Positions 1-10,080 of a stretch of DNA of 64,000 nt are shown here, piece after piece. The notes beneath the pieces were generated by a model. It was not told the origin of the DNA and did no database searches. It saw only the letters and a list, made by a program, of their open reading frames with translations. The stretch comes from Chryseobacterium sp. MYb264. GTDB taxonomy: Bacteria > Bacteroidota > Bacteroidia > Flavobacteriales > Weeksellaceae. The stretch spans positions 1,860,001 to 1,924,000 of the forward strand of contig NZ_CP142422.1 of NCBI RefSeq assembly GCF_035974275.1. Direction: 5' to 3'. The translations under genes and the position numbers were made by a program. Within the stretch, counting starts at the first letter, position 1. Each line of letters opens with the position of its first letter.

Positions 1-727
1 CCGCCATAATATCCGTTAAAGGAAATTTATCTGAAAACGGCATGATTTCATTACGTTTCACCTCAATAGCAGAGTGAAGCGACAATGCTAATTTCACACG
101 CAATTCGTCATCTGCAAGCATTTTGATCATTTTCGGAATTCCGGATGTGGATACGGTAATTCTTCTCGGCGACATTCCCAAACCTTCCGGCTGGGTAATT
201 TTCCGGATCGCTTCCACCACATTTTTATAATTCATCATCGGCTCTCCCATTCCCATAAAAACGATATTGGAAAGCGGTCTGTTGAAATACATTTTACTCT
301 GGCTGTCAATTAAAGCCACCTGATCTACGATTTCCGCCACTTCAAGATTTCTCATTCTTTTGAGTCTTGCCGTTGCACAGAATTCGCAGTTTAATGAACA
401 CCCCACCTGCGAAGAAACACAAGCTGTAGTTCTCGTTTCTGTAGGAATTAAGACAGATTCTACCAATAATCCGTCATGAAGTTTCACTCCGTTTTTAATG
501 GTTCCGTCTGAACTTTTCTGAAGCAAATCTACAGAAACAGGGTTAATAGTATACTCTTCTGCAATTCTTTCGCGAAGAGGTTTCGAAAGATTCGTCATTT
601 CATCAATCGAATGGAGGTTTTTACTCCACAGCCAATCATAAACCTGTTTCGCACGAAACGGTTTTTCTCCCAAAGACACAAAATAGTCTTTAAGCTGATC
701 TAGTGATAAAGTACGGATATCTTTCAT
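1..727 (-). CDS. rlmN: 23S rRNA (adenine2503-C2)-methyltransferase, cut by the window edge
   Basis: Radical-SAM enzyme that makes 2-methyladenosine at A2503 of 23S rRNA and, in the characterised family, at A37 of some tRNAs. Translation from the ATG at 727 begins MKDIRTLSLDQLKDYF and continues with FRAKQVYDWLW and a GVKLHDGLLVESV segment. The radical-SAM cluster is visible as CSLNCEFCA (CxxxCxxC), followed by FMGMGEPMMNY and VSTSGIP, which are typical of RlmN/Cfr. About 242 of roughly 345 expected residues are visible; the C-terminal part with its catalytic cysteine lies outside the window. The gene follows queA on the same strand after 71 bp, so the two tRNA/rRNA modification genes may be cotranscribed. 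Cfr is excluded only by housekeeping context, not directly. Confidence 0.95.
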   Translation of the reverse strand, partial: MKDIRTLSLDQLKDYFVSLGEKPFRAKQVYDWLWSKNLHSIDEMTNLSKPLRERIAEEYTINPVSVDLLQKSSDGTIKNGVKLHDGLLVESVLIPTETRTTACVSSQVGCSLNCEFCATARLKRMRNLEVAEIVDQVALIDSQSKMYFNRPLSNIVFMGMGEPMMNYKNVVEAIRKITQPEGLGMSPRRITVSTSGIPKMIKMLADDELRVKLALSLHSAIEVKRNEIMPFSDKFPLTDIMA

Positions 728-752
728 TGTAAGATTGTAGATTTCAGGTTTC

Positions 753-781
753 AGGTCGCAGGTAACTACTACCTGCAACCT
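753..781 (-). repeat. Hairpin between queA and rlmN
   Basis: An inverted repeat with arms AGGTCGCAGGTA and TACCTGCAACCT and a loop of about five bases lies between the two genes. No clear T-run follows on the transcribed strand, so it could be a weak terminator, a processing site or one of the dispersed palindromes common in this chromosome. Confidence 0.5.
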
Positions 782-798
782 TTTACCTTATATCTTTT

Positions 799-1848
799 TT
801 AAAGAATTAACATTGCATCTCCGTAAGAGTAGAATTTATACTTCTCTTTTACGGCTTCTTCGTAAGCATGCATTACGAAATCTCTTCCTGCAAACGCTGC
901 AATCATCATAATTAATGTAGATTTTGGCGTGTGGAAGTTGGTGATCATTGTGTTGGCAACTCCGAAATCGTGAGGCGGATAAATGAATTTGTTTGTCCAT
1001 CCCTGGAATGCAGAAATTTTCTTATTTGAAGAAACCGAAGTTTCAATCGCTCTCATGGTAGTAGTACCGACAGCGCAAACTCTTCTGTTTTCCTGAACCG
1101 CTTTATTGATAATCTCAGCATTTTTCTCGTCGATGATGATCTCTTCAGATTCCATTTTGTGTTTAGAAAGATCTTCTACCTCAATTGGGTTGAAAGTTCC
1201 TAAACCAACGTGAAGGGTAACTTCAGCAAAATCGATTCCTTTGATCTCCAATCTCTTCATCAAATGCTTAGAGAAGTGTAAACCAGCAGTTGGCGCAGCT
1301 ACAGCTCCTTCTATTTTAGCATAGATCGTTTGGTATCTCTCAGCATCTTCCGGCTCTACATCTCTTTTGATATATTTAGGAAGCGGAGTTTCTCCTAATT
1401 CTTTTAATTTTGATCTGAATTCTTCATAAGAACCATCAAATAAGAATCTCAAAGTTCTACCTCTTGATGTTGTATTATCGATAACTTCTGCTACCAAAGA
1501 TTCATCTTCAGTAAAGAATAATTTGTTACCAATTCTGATTTTTCTTGCAGGATCTACCAAAACGTCCCAAACACGAGTTTCTTTATCAAGCTCTCTCAAC
1601 AAGAAAACCTCAATTTTAGCTCCTGTTTTTTCTTTGTTTCCATACAAACGAGCAGGGAAAACCTTAGTATTATTAAAGATGAATAGATCTTTCTCGTCGA
1701 AATAATCAACCACATCTTTGAATAATTTGTGCTCAATTGTTTGAGTTTTACGGTCAAGAACCATTAATCTTGCTTCGTCTCTGTGCTCAGAAGGGTGTTC
1801 TGCTAGTAATTCTGCAGGAAGGTCGAAATTAAAATCGGATGTCTTCAT
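799..1848 (-). CDS. queA: S-adenosylmethionine:tRNA ribosyltransferase-isomerase
   Basis: QueA transfers the ribosyl part of S-adenosylmethionine to 7-aminomethyl-7-deazaguanine at the wobble base of tRNA, giving epoxyqueuosine in the queuosine pathway. The 349-residue product has the usual family length and begins [19 protein letters not shown]. Conserved blocks include [11 protein letters not shown] near residue 60, [14 protein letters not shown] near 180, [11 protein letters not shown] near 213, [10 protein letters not shown] near 262 and [19 protein letters not shown] near 305, all hallmarks of QueA. The ATG at 1848 fits this N-terminus and lies about 54 bp below a good Bacteroidota promoter. 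rlmN follows on the same strand. It acts in the cytoplasm. Nothing looks unusual in the frame. Confidence 0.97.
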   Translation of the reverse strand: MKTSDFNFDLPAELLAEHPSEHRDEARLMVLDRKTQTIEHKLFKDVVDYFDEKDLFIFNNTKVFPARLYGNKEKTGAKIEVFLLRELDKETRVWDVLVDPARKIRIGNKLFFTEDESLVAEVIDNTTSRGRTLRFLFDGSYEEFRSKLKELGETPLPKYIKRDVEPEDAERYQTIYAKIEGAVAAPTAGLHFSKHLMKRLEIKGIDFAEVTLHVGLGTFNPIEVEDLSKHKMESEEIIIDEKNAEIINKAVQENRRVCAVGTTTMRAIETSVSSNKKISAFQGWTNKFIYPPHDFGVANTMITNFHTPKSTLIMMIAAFAGRDFVMHAYEEAVKEKYKFYSYGDAMLIL

Positions 1849-1901
1849 TTTTTAAATTACGGTTTAAAAATTATAAATTACAAGGTGTAATTTTCGAGGT
1901 G

Positions 1902-1933
1902 CAAATATACGACATTCAATACCCCTTTGTCAA
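1902..1933 (-). promoter_or_regulatory. Bacteroidota-type promoter of queA
   Basis: On the minus strand a TTG (1933-1931) is followed after 21 bases by TATATTTG (1909-1902). This matches the Bacteroidota sigma consensus TTG-N17-23-TAnnTTTG and gives a 5' leader of roughly 50 bases before the queA ATG. Confidence 0.65.
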
Positions 1934-1994
1934 GTATTATTTAACATAAATAAAAAACCGTGATATTACGGTACTTTTCAACGCCCAAAAAAAC

Positions 1995-2002
1995 TATTTT
2001 TG
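1995..2002 (+). promoter_or_regulatory. -7 promoter element of the AIM24 gene
   Basis: TATTTTTG matches the Bacteroidota -7 element TAnnTTTG and ends 20 bases before the ATG at 2023. Transcription from here would start downstream of the GTG at 1960, so the ATG at 2023 is the credible start. Confidence 0.5.
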
Positions 2003-2022
2003 AGACAGAAAATTTTACACTT

Positions 2023-2715
2023 ATGAGCAAATATTCAATCGAATCATTCGTAAACGAAACAAAAGAAAATCCACAAAAAAGAGATTATTTTGAACTGGAA
2101 AAGCCTGCTTTACTGGAAATTAATCTCAACAACCAATATGTCTGGACGAAAACCGGAAGTATGGTAAGCTACATCGGAGATATAAAATTCGAAAGGCAGG
2201 GAATGCTTGCCGGTGGATTGGGAAATTTGTTGAAAAAAGCAATCAGCGGAGAAGGTGCAAAGCTGATGAAAGCGGAAGGAACCGGGAAATTGTATGTTGC
2301 CGACGAAGGTAAAAAAGTAAGAATTCTTTATTTAAATAACGAATCTGTTTGTGTAAACGGAAACGATGTTTTAGCACACGAGCAAAGCATAAAAAGTGAT
2401 ATTACGATGCTAAAAAGCATTGCCGGAGTAATGTCTGGCGGACTTTTCCAGGTAAAGCTTTCCGGAACAGGACACATCGCGATCACTACTCACGGTGAAC
2501 CATTGACATTGATGGTAACTCCGGACAGCCCGGTTTTCACAGATCCAAATGCAACCGTTGCTTGGTCTGGAAATTTAAGTCCGGAACTGAAAACCAACGT
2601 TTCTCTTAAAAGTTTAATAGGAAGAGGAAGCGGTGAAGAATTCCAAATGAAGTTTTCTGGGAACGGTTGGGTGCTTATTCAGCCGTATGAAGAGGTTTAC
2701 AGACTAGAAAAGTAA
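2023..2715 (+). CDS. AIM24 family protein
   Basis: The 230-residue protein belongs to the AIM24/TerB-associated family (yeast Aim24 is mitochondrial; the bacterial role is not settled). Visible features are a glycine-rich beta-type protein without signal peptide or membrane helix, including the block GMLAGGLGNLLKKAISGEG near residue 66, LYVADEGKKVRILYL near 95, and SGTGHIAITTHGEPL near 150. The open frame can be extended to a GTG at 1960, but the ATG at 2023 matches the usual start of the family and lies just below a -7 element. It is a single gene followed by its own terminator. Function is unknown; oligomeric or membrane-adjacent roles suggested for relatives are not shown by this sequence. 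Confidence 0.85.
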   Translation: MSKYSIESFVNETKENPQKRDYFELEKPALLEINLNNQYVWTKTGSMVSYIGDIKFERQGMLAGGLGNLLKKAISGEGAKLMKAEGTGKLYVADEGKKVRILYLNNESVCVNGNDVLAHEQSIKSDITMLKSIAGVMSGGLFQVKLSGTGHIAITTHGEPLTLMVTPDSPVFTDPNATVAWSGNLSPELKTNVSLKSLIGRGSGEEFQMKFSGNGWVLIQPYEEVYRLEK

Positions 2716-2732
2716 TTTATTTTTATCATAGA

Positions 2733-2767
2733 AAAGACTATTTCACCCTAGAAATGGTCTTTTTTTT
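2733..2767 (+). terminator. Rho-independent terminator after the AIM24 gene
   Basis: Arms AAAGACTATTTC (2733-2744) and GAAATGGTCTTT (2751-2762) pair over 12 positions with one wobble, loop ACCCTA, followed by a run of T. Confidence 0.85.
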
Positions 2768-2868
2768 ATTTTAAAATGTAAATATTTTATATATAAAAAG
2801 TAATTTATTCAACTTTATTCACATTTCTGTTTCGATAACAATATTTCAATATCTTTATTAAAAATTAA

Positions 2869-5151
<2,283 letters not shown>

Positions 5152-5161
<10 letters not shown>

Positions 5162-6189
5162 AGAATATTGTTCAAGAATTCACTGATACAGAAAATTATA
5201 CCATCACTCCAATTACAAACGGAATGATTAATTCAACTTATCTTCTCGAAAACAACGATAAAAAGGAGAAATATATTCTCCAAAAGATTAATATTCACAT
5301 TTTTAAAGATCCGAAAATCATTATTGATAATCATTTAAAGATCAATTCTCTGCTTGGAAAAAGTAATTATCAACTTGAAATGGTAAATCCAATTCATTCT
5401 ATTTCCAACAAATATTTGGTTCAAAATGAAAATTCAGAAATCTGGAGAATGCTAAGCTTTATTGAAAACAGTAAAACATTTTTAAAAGTTCCTGATCTGA
5501 AAACGGCTTATGAAGCGGCAAAAACATTTGGTTATTTTTTAGATATCATTAATTCTGAACCTATTTTAAGTTTACAAGAAACGCTTCCTGACTTCATCAA
5601 TTTTGAAAAAAGAATTAATGATTACAAAAATGCATTACAAAATACTTCACAAGATTTAGCAAAAACGGCCGATCAAGAAATTAAATATATTAATCAATTA
5701 TTAGAATTACCTGAAAAATGGATTGAAATGGAAAAGAATCATCTTCTTCCAAAGAGAATTATCCACGCAGATCCTAAAATCAGTAATATTTTGTTTGATC
5801 AAAATGACAATCCTCTGGCTGTCATTGATCTCGATACCACAATGATTTCTACAATTTTGTATGACTTTGGAGATATGATTCGTTCTTACACGAATAAGAC
5901 CGATGAAGATCAAGGTAATTCTGAAAATAATTTTGATTCTGAAATTTACAAGGCGGTAAAAGATGGATTTCTATTTCATTTAAAAGAAAAATTAACAACA
6001 CTTGAAACGGAAAATTTGAATTATGCTGCGCAAGTGGTAATTTATATTCAGGCAGTGCGATTTTTAACGGATTATCTGAATGGAAATATTTATTATTCAA
6101 CACAATATCCTGAACATAATTTGGATAGAACGAAAAATCAACTGATGCTTTTGAGAGGATTGAGGGAATATTTGAATGATACTTTATAA
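5152..6189 (+). CDS. APH-fold sugar 1-kinase, N-acetylhexosamine kinase-like
   Basis: A 345-residue aminoglycoside-phosphotransferase/choline-kinase fold protein. The catalytic loop is HADPKISNILF (HxDxxxxN, about residues 205-215) and the metal-binding aspartate follows in VIDLDT; an N-terminal lobe with NGMINSTYLLE and KYILQKIN (ATP-site lysine) is also present. Neighbourhood and overall pattern resemble N-acetylhexosamine 1-kinase (NahK-like) rather than antibiotic kinases. Coupled by overlap to the nucleotidyltransferase upstream, it would phosphorylate GalNAc or GlcNAc released by the GH109 enzyme at C1, feeding a nucleotide-sugar pool. Resistance to aminoglycosides is not implied. Substrate is inference from context; the kinase fold is well supported. 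Confidence 0.8.
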
Positions 6190-6325
6190 ATGCTTCGACT
6201 GTGCTCATCATGACACGGCGAATACTAACTGGTTTTTGATGTCTCTCGCAGATTTAGCAGATTACGCAGATCTTTTTAGTTTTAATTATTTTTAATCATC
6301 TGTTGAATTCGCGAGTAAATATAAT
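6190..6325. repeat. Intergenic dispersed repeat pieces
   Basis: The gap after the kinase gene holds two phrases found elsewhere in the window: a TGCTTCGACTGTGCTCATCA segment at its start and a CTCTCGCAGATTTAGCAGAT segment around 6243-6275. The latter recurs in similar form near 42050 and 61580. No gene is seen. Confidence 0.5.
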
Positions 6326-6814
6326 TTATAAAAACTTTAAAATAGCCTTCCATTCCTCCAGCTTTTTTTCAAAGGAAATTGTATGTAGTGGGCTTGTCGA
6401 CGGCAAAACATAAAAAGGAATTTTAAAATCTTTCCCTAATACTTTCTGTAAATTTTTAAATGATTTTCCGCCATTGCAAAAGATGGTTTGTATGTTGGGA
6501 AACTCTTCTAATAGTTCAGCAATTTGGTTTGCTTCTTCATTTTTGATCTCGGAATCTAAACTCCCTTTTCTTTCACAAGAATCAATTACATCCCAAAGCG
6601 CAATATTATGTTTCTTTAAGATACTAAGCCTTTCCTCATAATCTTCGGTAAAATTTTCATTAAACAATTCAAAAATAATTTTCCAGAATTTATTTTGTGG
6701 ATGAGCGTAATATTGTTGCTTTTCTAAAGATTTCGCACCGGGAATTGATCCTAATATGATAATTTTAGAATCATTATCGATAATCGGTGGAAAGGAGAAT
6801 ATTCTGTTTTGCAT
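6326..6814 (-). CDS. Hypoxanthine (deoxyinosine)-DNA glycosylase, UDG superfamily
   Basis: A 162-residue member of the uracil-DNA glycosylase superfamily, family 6 (hypoxanthine-DNA glycosylase), which removes deaminated adenine from DNA in base-excision repair. Motifs in order are ILGSIPGAKSLEKQQYYAHP (motif 1 region), NKFWKIIF, NIALWDVIDSCERKGSLDS, and the C-terminal LPSTSPLHT. The YYAHPQN and DVIDSC blocks are characteristic of the HDG/MUG-like group. Length is normal and there is no signal peptide. It is monocistronic, with dispersed palindromes upstream. A mismatch-specific uracil glycosylase is the nearest alternative; both belong to the same superfamily. Confidence 0.85.
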   Translation of the reverse strand: MQNRIFSFPPIIDNDSKIIILGSIPGAKSLEKQQYYAHPQNKFWKIIFELFNENFTEDYEERLSILKKHNIALWDVIDSCERKGSLDSEIKNEEANQIAELLEEFPNIQTIFCNGGKSFKNLQKVLGKDFKIPFYVLPSTSPLHTISFEKKLEEWKAILKFL

Positions 6815-6828
6815 GAGTCCAATTTATT

Positions 6829-6888
6829 TTGGCTAAAGCCATTGAAATACTATAAACAAAAAGCGGGCTAAAGCCCGCTCCTATTGAT
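6829..6888. repeat. Dispersed palindrome, GCGGGCT-type
   Basis: Two hairpins, TGGCTAAAGCCA (near 6830) and AGCGGGCTAAAGCCCGCT (6862-6879), the second followed by CCTATTGAT. A close relative (GACGGGCTGAAGCCCGTC, then CCTATTAAT) lies at 60321-60350, so this is a dispersed REP-like element. Confidence 0.65.
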
Positions 6889-6923
6889 AGATCTGAATCG
6901 TTTTTACATTATGATAAACTTTT

Positions 6924-6982
6924 AAACCACCCCGTCAAAAATTCTTACGAATTTTCGCCACTCCTCCAAAGGAGGGGAATTG
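6924..6982. repeat. Dispersed palindrome, CCACCCCGT-type
   Basis: This segment starts AACCACCCCGTCAAAAATTC and ends in a GGAGGGGAATT phrase. It closely matches 26477-26536 and is a half of a long imperfect inverted repeat seen complete at 26410-26536. Confidence 0.65.
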
Positions 6983-6989
6983 TTGATGG

Positions 6990-8984
6990 TTACAAAGTTT
7001 CTTTTAACCAGTCAAAGAATTCTCTTTGCCAAACTAAACCGTTTTGTGGATGCAAAACCCAGTGATTTTCGTTCGGGAAGTATACTAATTTTGATTTCAA
7101 GCCTCTTAATTTAGCAGCTTGGAAAGCTTCCTGACCTTGTTCATAAGGAACTCTGAAGTCAATTCCACCTTGAACGATCATAATTGGCTTGTTCCATTTA
7201 TCTACAAAATTACTTGGATTAAATTCTGTATATGCTTTTGGAAGCGGCTTTTCCCATGGAGAACCTAAATCCCAGTTCGCAAACCAAAGTTCTTCCGTTG
7301 TCAAATACCAAGATTTCATATCAAATAATCCATCATGAGCAATAAACGTTTTGAATCTGTTTTCGTGAATTCCAGCTAACATAAATACGCTGTATCCTCC
7401 ATAACTTGCACCAACAGCCGCTACTCTTTCCCCATCAACATATGGTAAAGTTTTAGCATAATCCGTTGCTGCCAGATAATCTCTCATCGGCTGGCCACCC
7501 CAATCTCTTGAGATTTCTTCATTCCATTTTGTTCCCCAACCCGGCATTCCGCGACGGTTTGGTGCCACCACGATATATCCGTTGGCTGCCATCAAAGCAA
7601 AATTCCATCTTACGCTGAAAAATTGAGTCAATGCAGATTGAGGACCTCCCTGGCAATATACAAGAGTCGGATATTTTTTATTCGGATCGAAGTTTGGCGG
7701 ATAGTGGAACCAAACACCCATTTCTTTTCCGTCCGAAGTTTTTACCATTTTCAACTCAGATTTTCCCTGAGCTAAATTCGCATATACTTCTTTATTAGCC
7801 TCTGTAACCTGCTTCATTTCACCATTTTTGATGTTTACAGAGAAGATATCTGTAGCATGATTGACATCAGTTCTTCCTACTAAAAGGGTATTTTTCTGAT
7901 CAGCAAAAATTTCATTCACATCAAAATCACCTTTTGTAATTTGCTGAACTTTAGCATTTTTAGCATCTAAAGAAAAAAGTTGCTTTGTTCCTCTGGAAGC
8001 CGCTGTAAAATAGATCGTTTTTGAATCTCCACCCCAGAAAACATCTCCGGAAACGCTTTCGTCCCAAGCAGCCGTAAGATTTGTTGTTTTCCCAGATTTC
8101 CAATCCATGATTTTTACATCATTTTTATCTGCTTCATAACCGTCTCTCGCCATACTTTGCCAGATCAGTGATTTTCCGTCAGGACTGAATTTTGGATTTA
8201 CATCGTATCCTTTATTGGTTTCAGTTAAATTTTTTGTTGCACCTGAAGCTAGGTCGTAAGCAAAAATATCTGTGTTCGTGCTTGTAGAATATGCTGCACC
8301 ACTTTTAGGTTTTGTAACATATAAAAGCTGTGCAGAATCCGGGCTCCAGATGAAATCTTCGGTTCCACCAAAAGGTCTTTGCGGAGAATCCCACATTTTC
8401 CCTTCCAACAAATCTTTTGCTGAATCTACAGCCGCTGAAGTATTTACCACAAAAACATGGTTGTATTTCCCTTCGTTAAAGTAATCCCAGTGTCTGTGGT
8501 TCAAATCGGTATATACCTGAGCTGTCGTTTTTGGAGTATCAGAGAATTTGTCTTTCCCCATTACTTTTTCCACTAAAACCTGCTTGCTGAAAGCAATCTT
8601 TTTCCCGTCCGGAGAAATTACGATATTATCAGCATCACCGATTGTATAAAACTCAGACCAAGTTTTTCCGTTGTTTTTTGACAAGAAAATTTTATCGCCT
8701 TCCTGAGCATAAATTCCGTTTTTATCCCACTGGATAAGGGCTTTTTTACCGAAATCTACTTTGGTAGACTGGTTATTAAGAACATTTAAGAAATAGTTCT
8801 CACTTTTTGTTTTCTCGGTTTTCAGATCCGTTTGTCCCACTTTGTAAATAAGCGAAGACTGATCTGGTGAAACTGCCTGTACTCCCACTTTCTTCAAAGT
8901 CCATAGGATCTCAGGCGTCATTAACTGTTGTGCATTCATTAAAAACGGAGCTGCCAAAGCCAGCAGACTGTACTTAAGTTTCAT
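6990..8984 (-). CDS. S9 family peptidase (DPP5-like dipeptidyl peptidase)
   Basis: A 664-residue exported prolyl-oligopeptidase-family serine peptidase. A signal peptide (MKLKYSLLALAAPFLMNAQQ) is followed by a beta-propeller region with repeats such as FSPDGKSLIW and WSPDSAQLLYV, and a C-terminal alpha/beta-hydrolase domain. The catalytic triad can be placed at Ser527 (GASYGG), Asp609 (GGIDFRVP) and His641 (NENHW). The NENHWVLHPQNG block and overall length resemble dipeptidyl peptidase 5 and acylaminoacyl peptidases. It probably trims oligopeptides in the periplasm for amino-acid nutrition. The gene is monocistronic. Exact cleavage preference is inferred from family only. Confidence 0.9.
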   Translation of the reverse strand: MKLKYSLLALAAPFLMNAQQLMTPEILWTLKKVGVQAVSPDQSSLIYKVGQTDLKTEKTKSENYFLNVLNNQSTKVDFGKKALIQWDKNGIYAQEGDKIFLSKNNGKTWSEFYTIGDADNIVISPDGKKIAFSKQVLVEKVMGKDKFSDTPKTTAQVYTDLNHRHWDYFNEGKYNHVFVVNTSAAVDSAKDLLEGKMWDSPQRPFGGTEDFIWSPDSAQLLYVTKPKSGAAYSTSTNTDIFAYDLASGATKNLTETNKGYDVNPKFSPDGKSLIWQSMARDGYEADKNDVKIMDWKSGKTTNLTAAWDESVSGDVFWGGDSKTIYFTAASRGTKQLFSLDAKNAKVQQITKGDFDVNEIFADQKNTLLVGRTDVNHATDIFSVNIKNGEMKQVTEANKEVYANLAQGKSELKMVKTSDGKEMGVWFHYPPNFDPNKKYPTLVYCQGGPQSALTQFFSVRWNFALMAANGYIVVAPNRRGMPGWGTKWNEEISRDWGGQPMRDYLAATDYAKTLPYVDGERVAAVGASYGGYSVFMLAGIHENRFKTFIAHDGLFDMKSWYLTTEELWFANWDLGSPWEKPLPKAYTEFNPSNFVDKWNKPIMIVQGGIDFRVPYEQGQEAFQAAKLRGLKSKLVYFPNENHWVLHPQNGLVWQREFFDWLKETL

Positions 8985-9112
8985 ATATAAAAATTCATTT
9001 TTAACGGAGTAAGAAATCGGGCTGATTTCTACTATTCCAATTTAATTTCAAAGATTGCCAAAGTTAATTATTTAAAATAGAAACCCTATGGTGATTTAAC
9101 AATAATCTTATC

Positions 9113-9148
9113 AAACAAAAATCCATCAATTAAAAACTGATGGATTTT
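9113..9148 (-). terminator. Terminator of the YvlD-like gene
   Basis: Arms AAAATCCATCA (9118-9128) and TGATGGATTTT (9138-9148) pair perfectly. On the minus strand a T-rich tail follows, fitting termination of the gene ending at 9179. Confidence 0.8.
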
Positions 9149-9178
9149 CTATAATTTGATATGAAGTTTTCTGTTTGG

Positions 9179-9523
9179 TTAATCTCCGTCCGAAAACATA
9201 GAATTGGCAAGAGACGTAATGATGGAAAGCAAAATACTAAAGATAAATGCCCACCAGAAGCCGTCTACCGTCATACTGTCTATAAAATAATCTGCAATTA
9301 AAATGATGATTGCATTAATGACCAATGCGAAAAATCCTAATGTAATGATCGTTAACGGTAAACCGAAAAGGCTTAAAACCGGTTTTACAATTAAATTCAG
9401 AATTCCTAAAACGATGGCAAAAATAATTGCTGTCGAGAAACCAACAAAATGGACTCCCGGTAAAATTTTAGTTAAAAGAAACGCAACGATTGCGGTAATA
9501 AGTAGTCGAAGAATCAAGTTCAT
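9179..9523 (-). CDS. Phage-holin-family / YvlD-like integral membrane protein
   Basis: A 114-residue, very hydrophobic protein with four predicted membrane helices (about residues 3-20, 30-50, 58-78 and 88-108). The FAIVLGILNLIVKPVLSLFGLPLTIITLGFF region, here quoted by its parts AIVLGILN and IVKPVLSLFGLPLTIITLG, is characteristic of the YvlD/phage_holin_4_2 family of small membrane proteins. Despite the family name there is no lysis cassette or phage gene nearby, so a holin role is not supported. Function unknown; some relatives belong to envelope-stress regulons. It is a single gene with its own terminator. Confidence 0.8.
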   Translation of the reverse strand: MNLILRLLITAIVAFLLTKILPGVHFVGFSTAIIFAIVLGILNLIVKPVLSLFGLPLTIITLGFFALVINAIIILIADYFIDSMTVDGFWWAFIFSILLSIITSLANSMFSDGD

Positions 9524-9621
9524 AATGATTGATTTTTTTAATGTTTATAGGACTTACCGTGCAAAAGGTATTCCAAATTTCACTTAAATAATGAGAACAG
9601 TGGCCGTAAGCGAAAATATTT

Positions 9622-9710
9622 ATTAGCCACGAATGCTCGAATGATGATTCCTTTTATTTTGTGTAGATGGCATGGATTTTCACAGGTGATGATTTTGATT
9701 TTGTAAAATT
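9622..9710. repeat. Degenerate GCCACGAAT-type intergenic repeat
   Basis: Contains GCCACGAATGCTCGAAT and later GGATTTTCACAGGTGATGAT. Similar paired phrases recur at about 24050-24130 and 46627-46700, and a palindromic form is at 29750-29793. Confidence 0.5.
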
Positions 9711-9738
9711 CCCAAATATCTTAATTTACGGCCCTCTA

Positions 9739-9866
9739 CCCTAGCCCGGATTGCAGCGTTTACCCCGCAACTGGGTTTGATAGGTTGAGAGAAGGAGGGT
9801 TTGAGGGTTGCGCGCGCCGGAAAGGTTTGGGGTGAGGAGTATGAGCGGAAAGCCGGAAACAGCTCC
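9739..9866. ncRNA. Structured intergenic element, possible flavo-1-like RNA (copy 1)
   Basis: A GC-rich island in AT-rich surroundings. It opens with CCCTAGCCCGGATTGCAGCG and closes with GCGGAAAGCCGGAAACAGCTCC split as GCGGAAAGCC and GGAAACAGCTCC. Copy 2 at 47106-47202 shares the opening CCCTAGCCC-GAT and the closing GGAnAGCnGGAAAnAGCTnC pattern, while interiors differ. A long open frame across it on the minus strand looks accidental. Identity as the flavobacterial flavo-1 RNA motif is a guess from memory of such Bacteroidota elements. Confidence 0.4.
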
Positions 9867-9878
9867 AAAAAAAGAGAT

Positions 9879-9886
9879 GAACTGGA
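9879..9886. repeat. Target-site duplication, left copy
   Basis: GAACTGGA directly precedes the left end of the insertion sequence and is repeated at 11630-11637 after its right end. Confidence 0.85.
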
Positions 9887-10080
9887 GAGGGCACTGAAAA
9901 ACCCCGTTCATATAGAATTACCAATTGATTTGGAGTTAGAATTAAGAGTTTATTACGAAAATTAAACCTTCGTAATAAGCTTTTTTTCTTTTTTTCAGTA
10001 TCAAATTTTTGAGGTTTAACGGGATTGATATTGCGCCACGCCTGCGATGTTTATAAAAGACGGAGTATAGATCGATTTCT

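Noticed and set aside
1960..2022. Upstream GTG start for the AIM24 gene
   Set aside because: A -7 promoter element lies between it and the ATG at 2023.
9179..9523. Phage lysis gene
   Set aside because: The product is of the holin-named YvlD family but no phage or lysis genes adjoin it.
9680..9868. Open frame on the minus strand in the GC-rich island
   Set aside because: It covers the structured repeat, has no promoter or family resemblance, and frame length is explained by high GC content.
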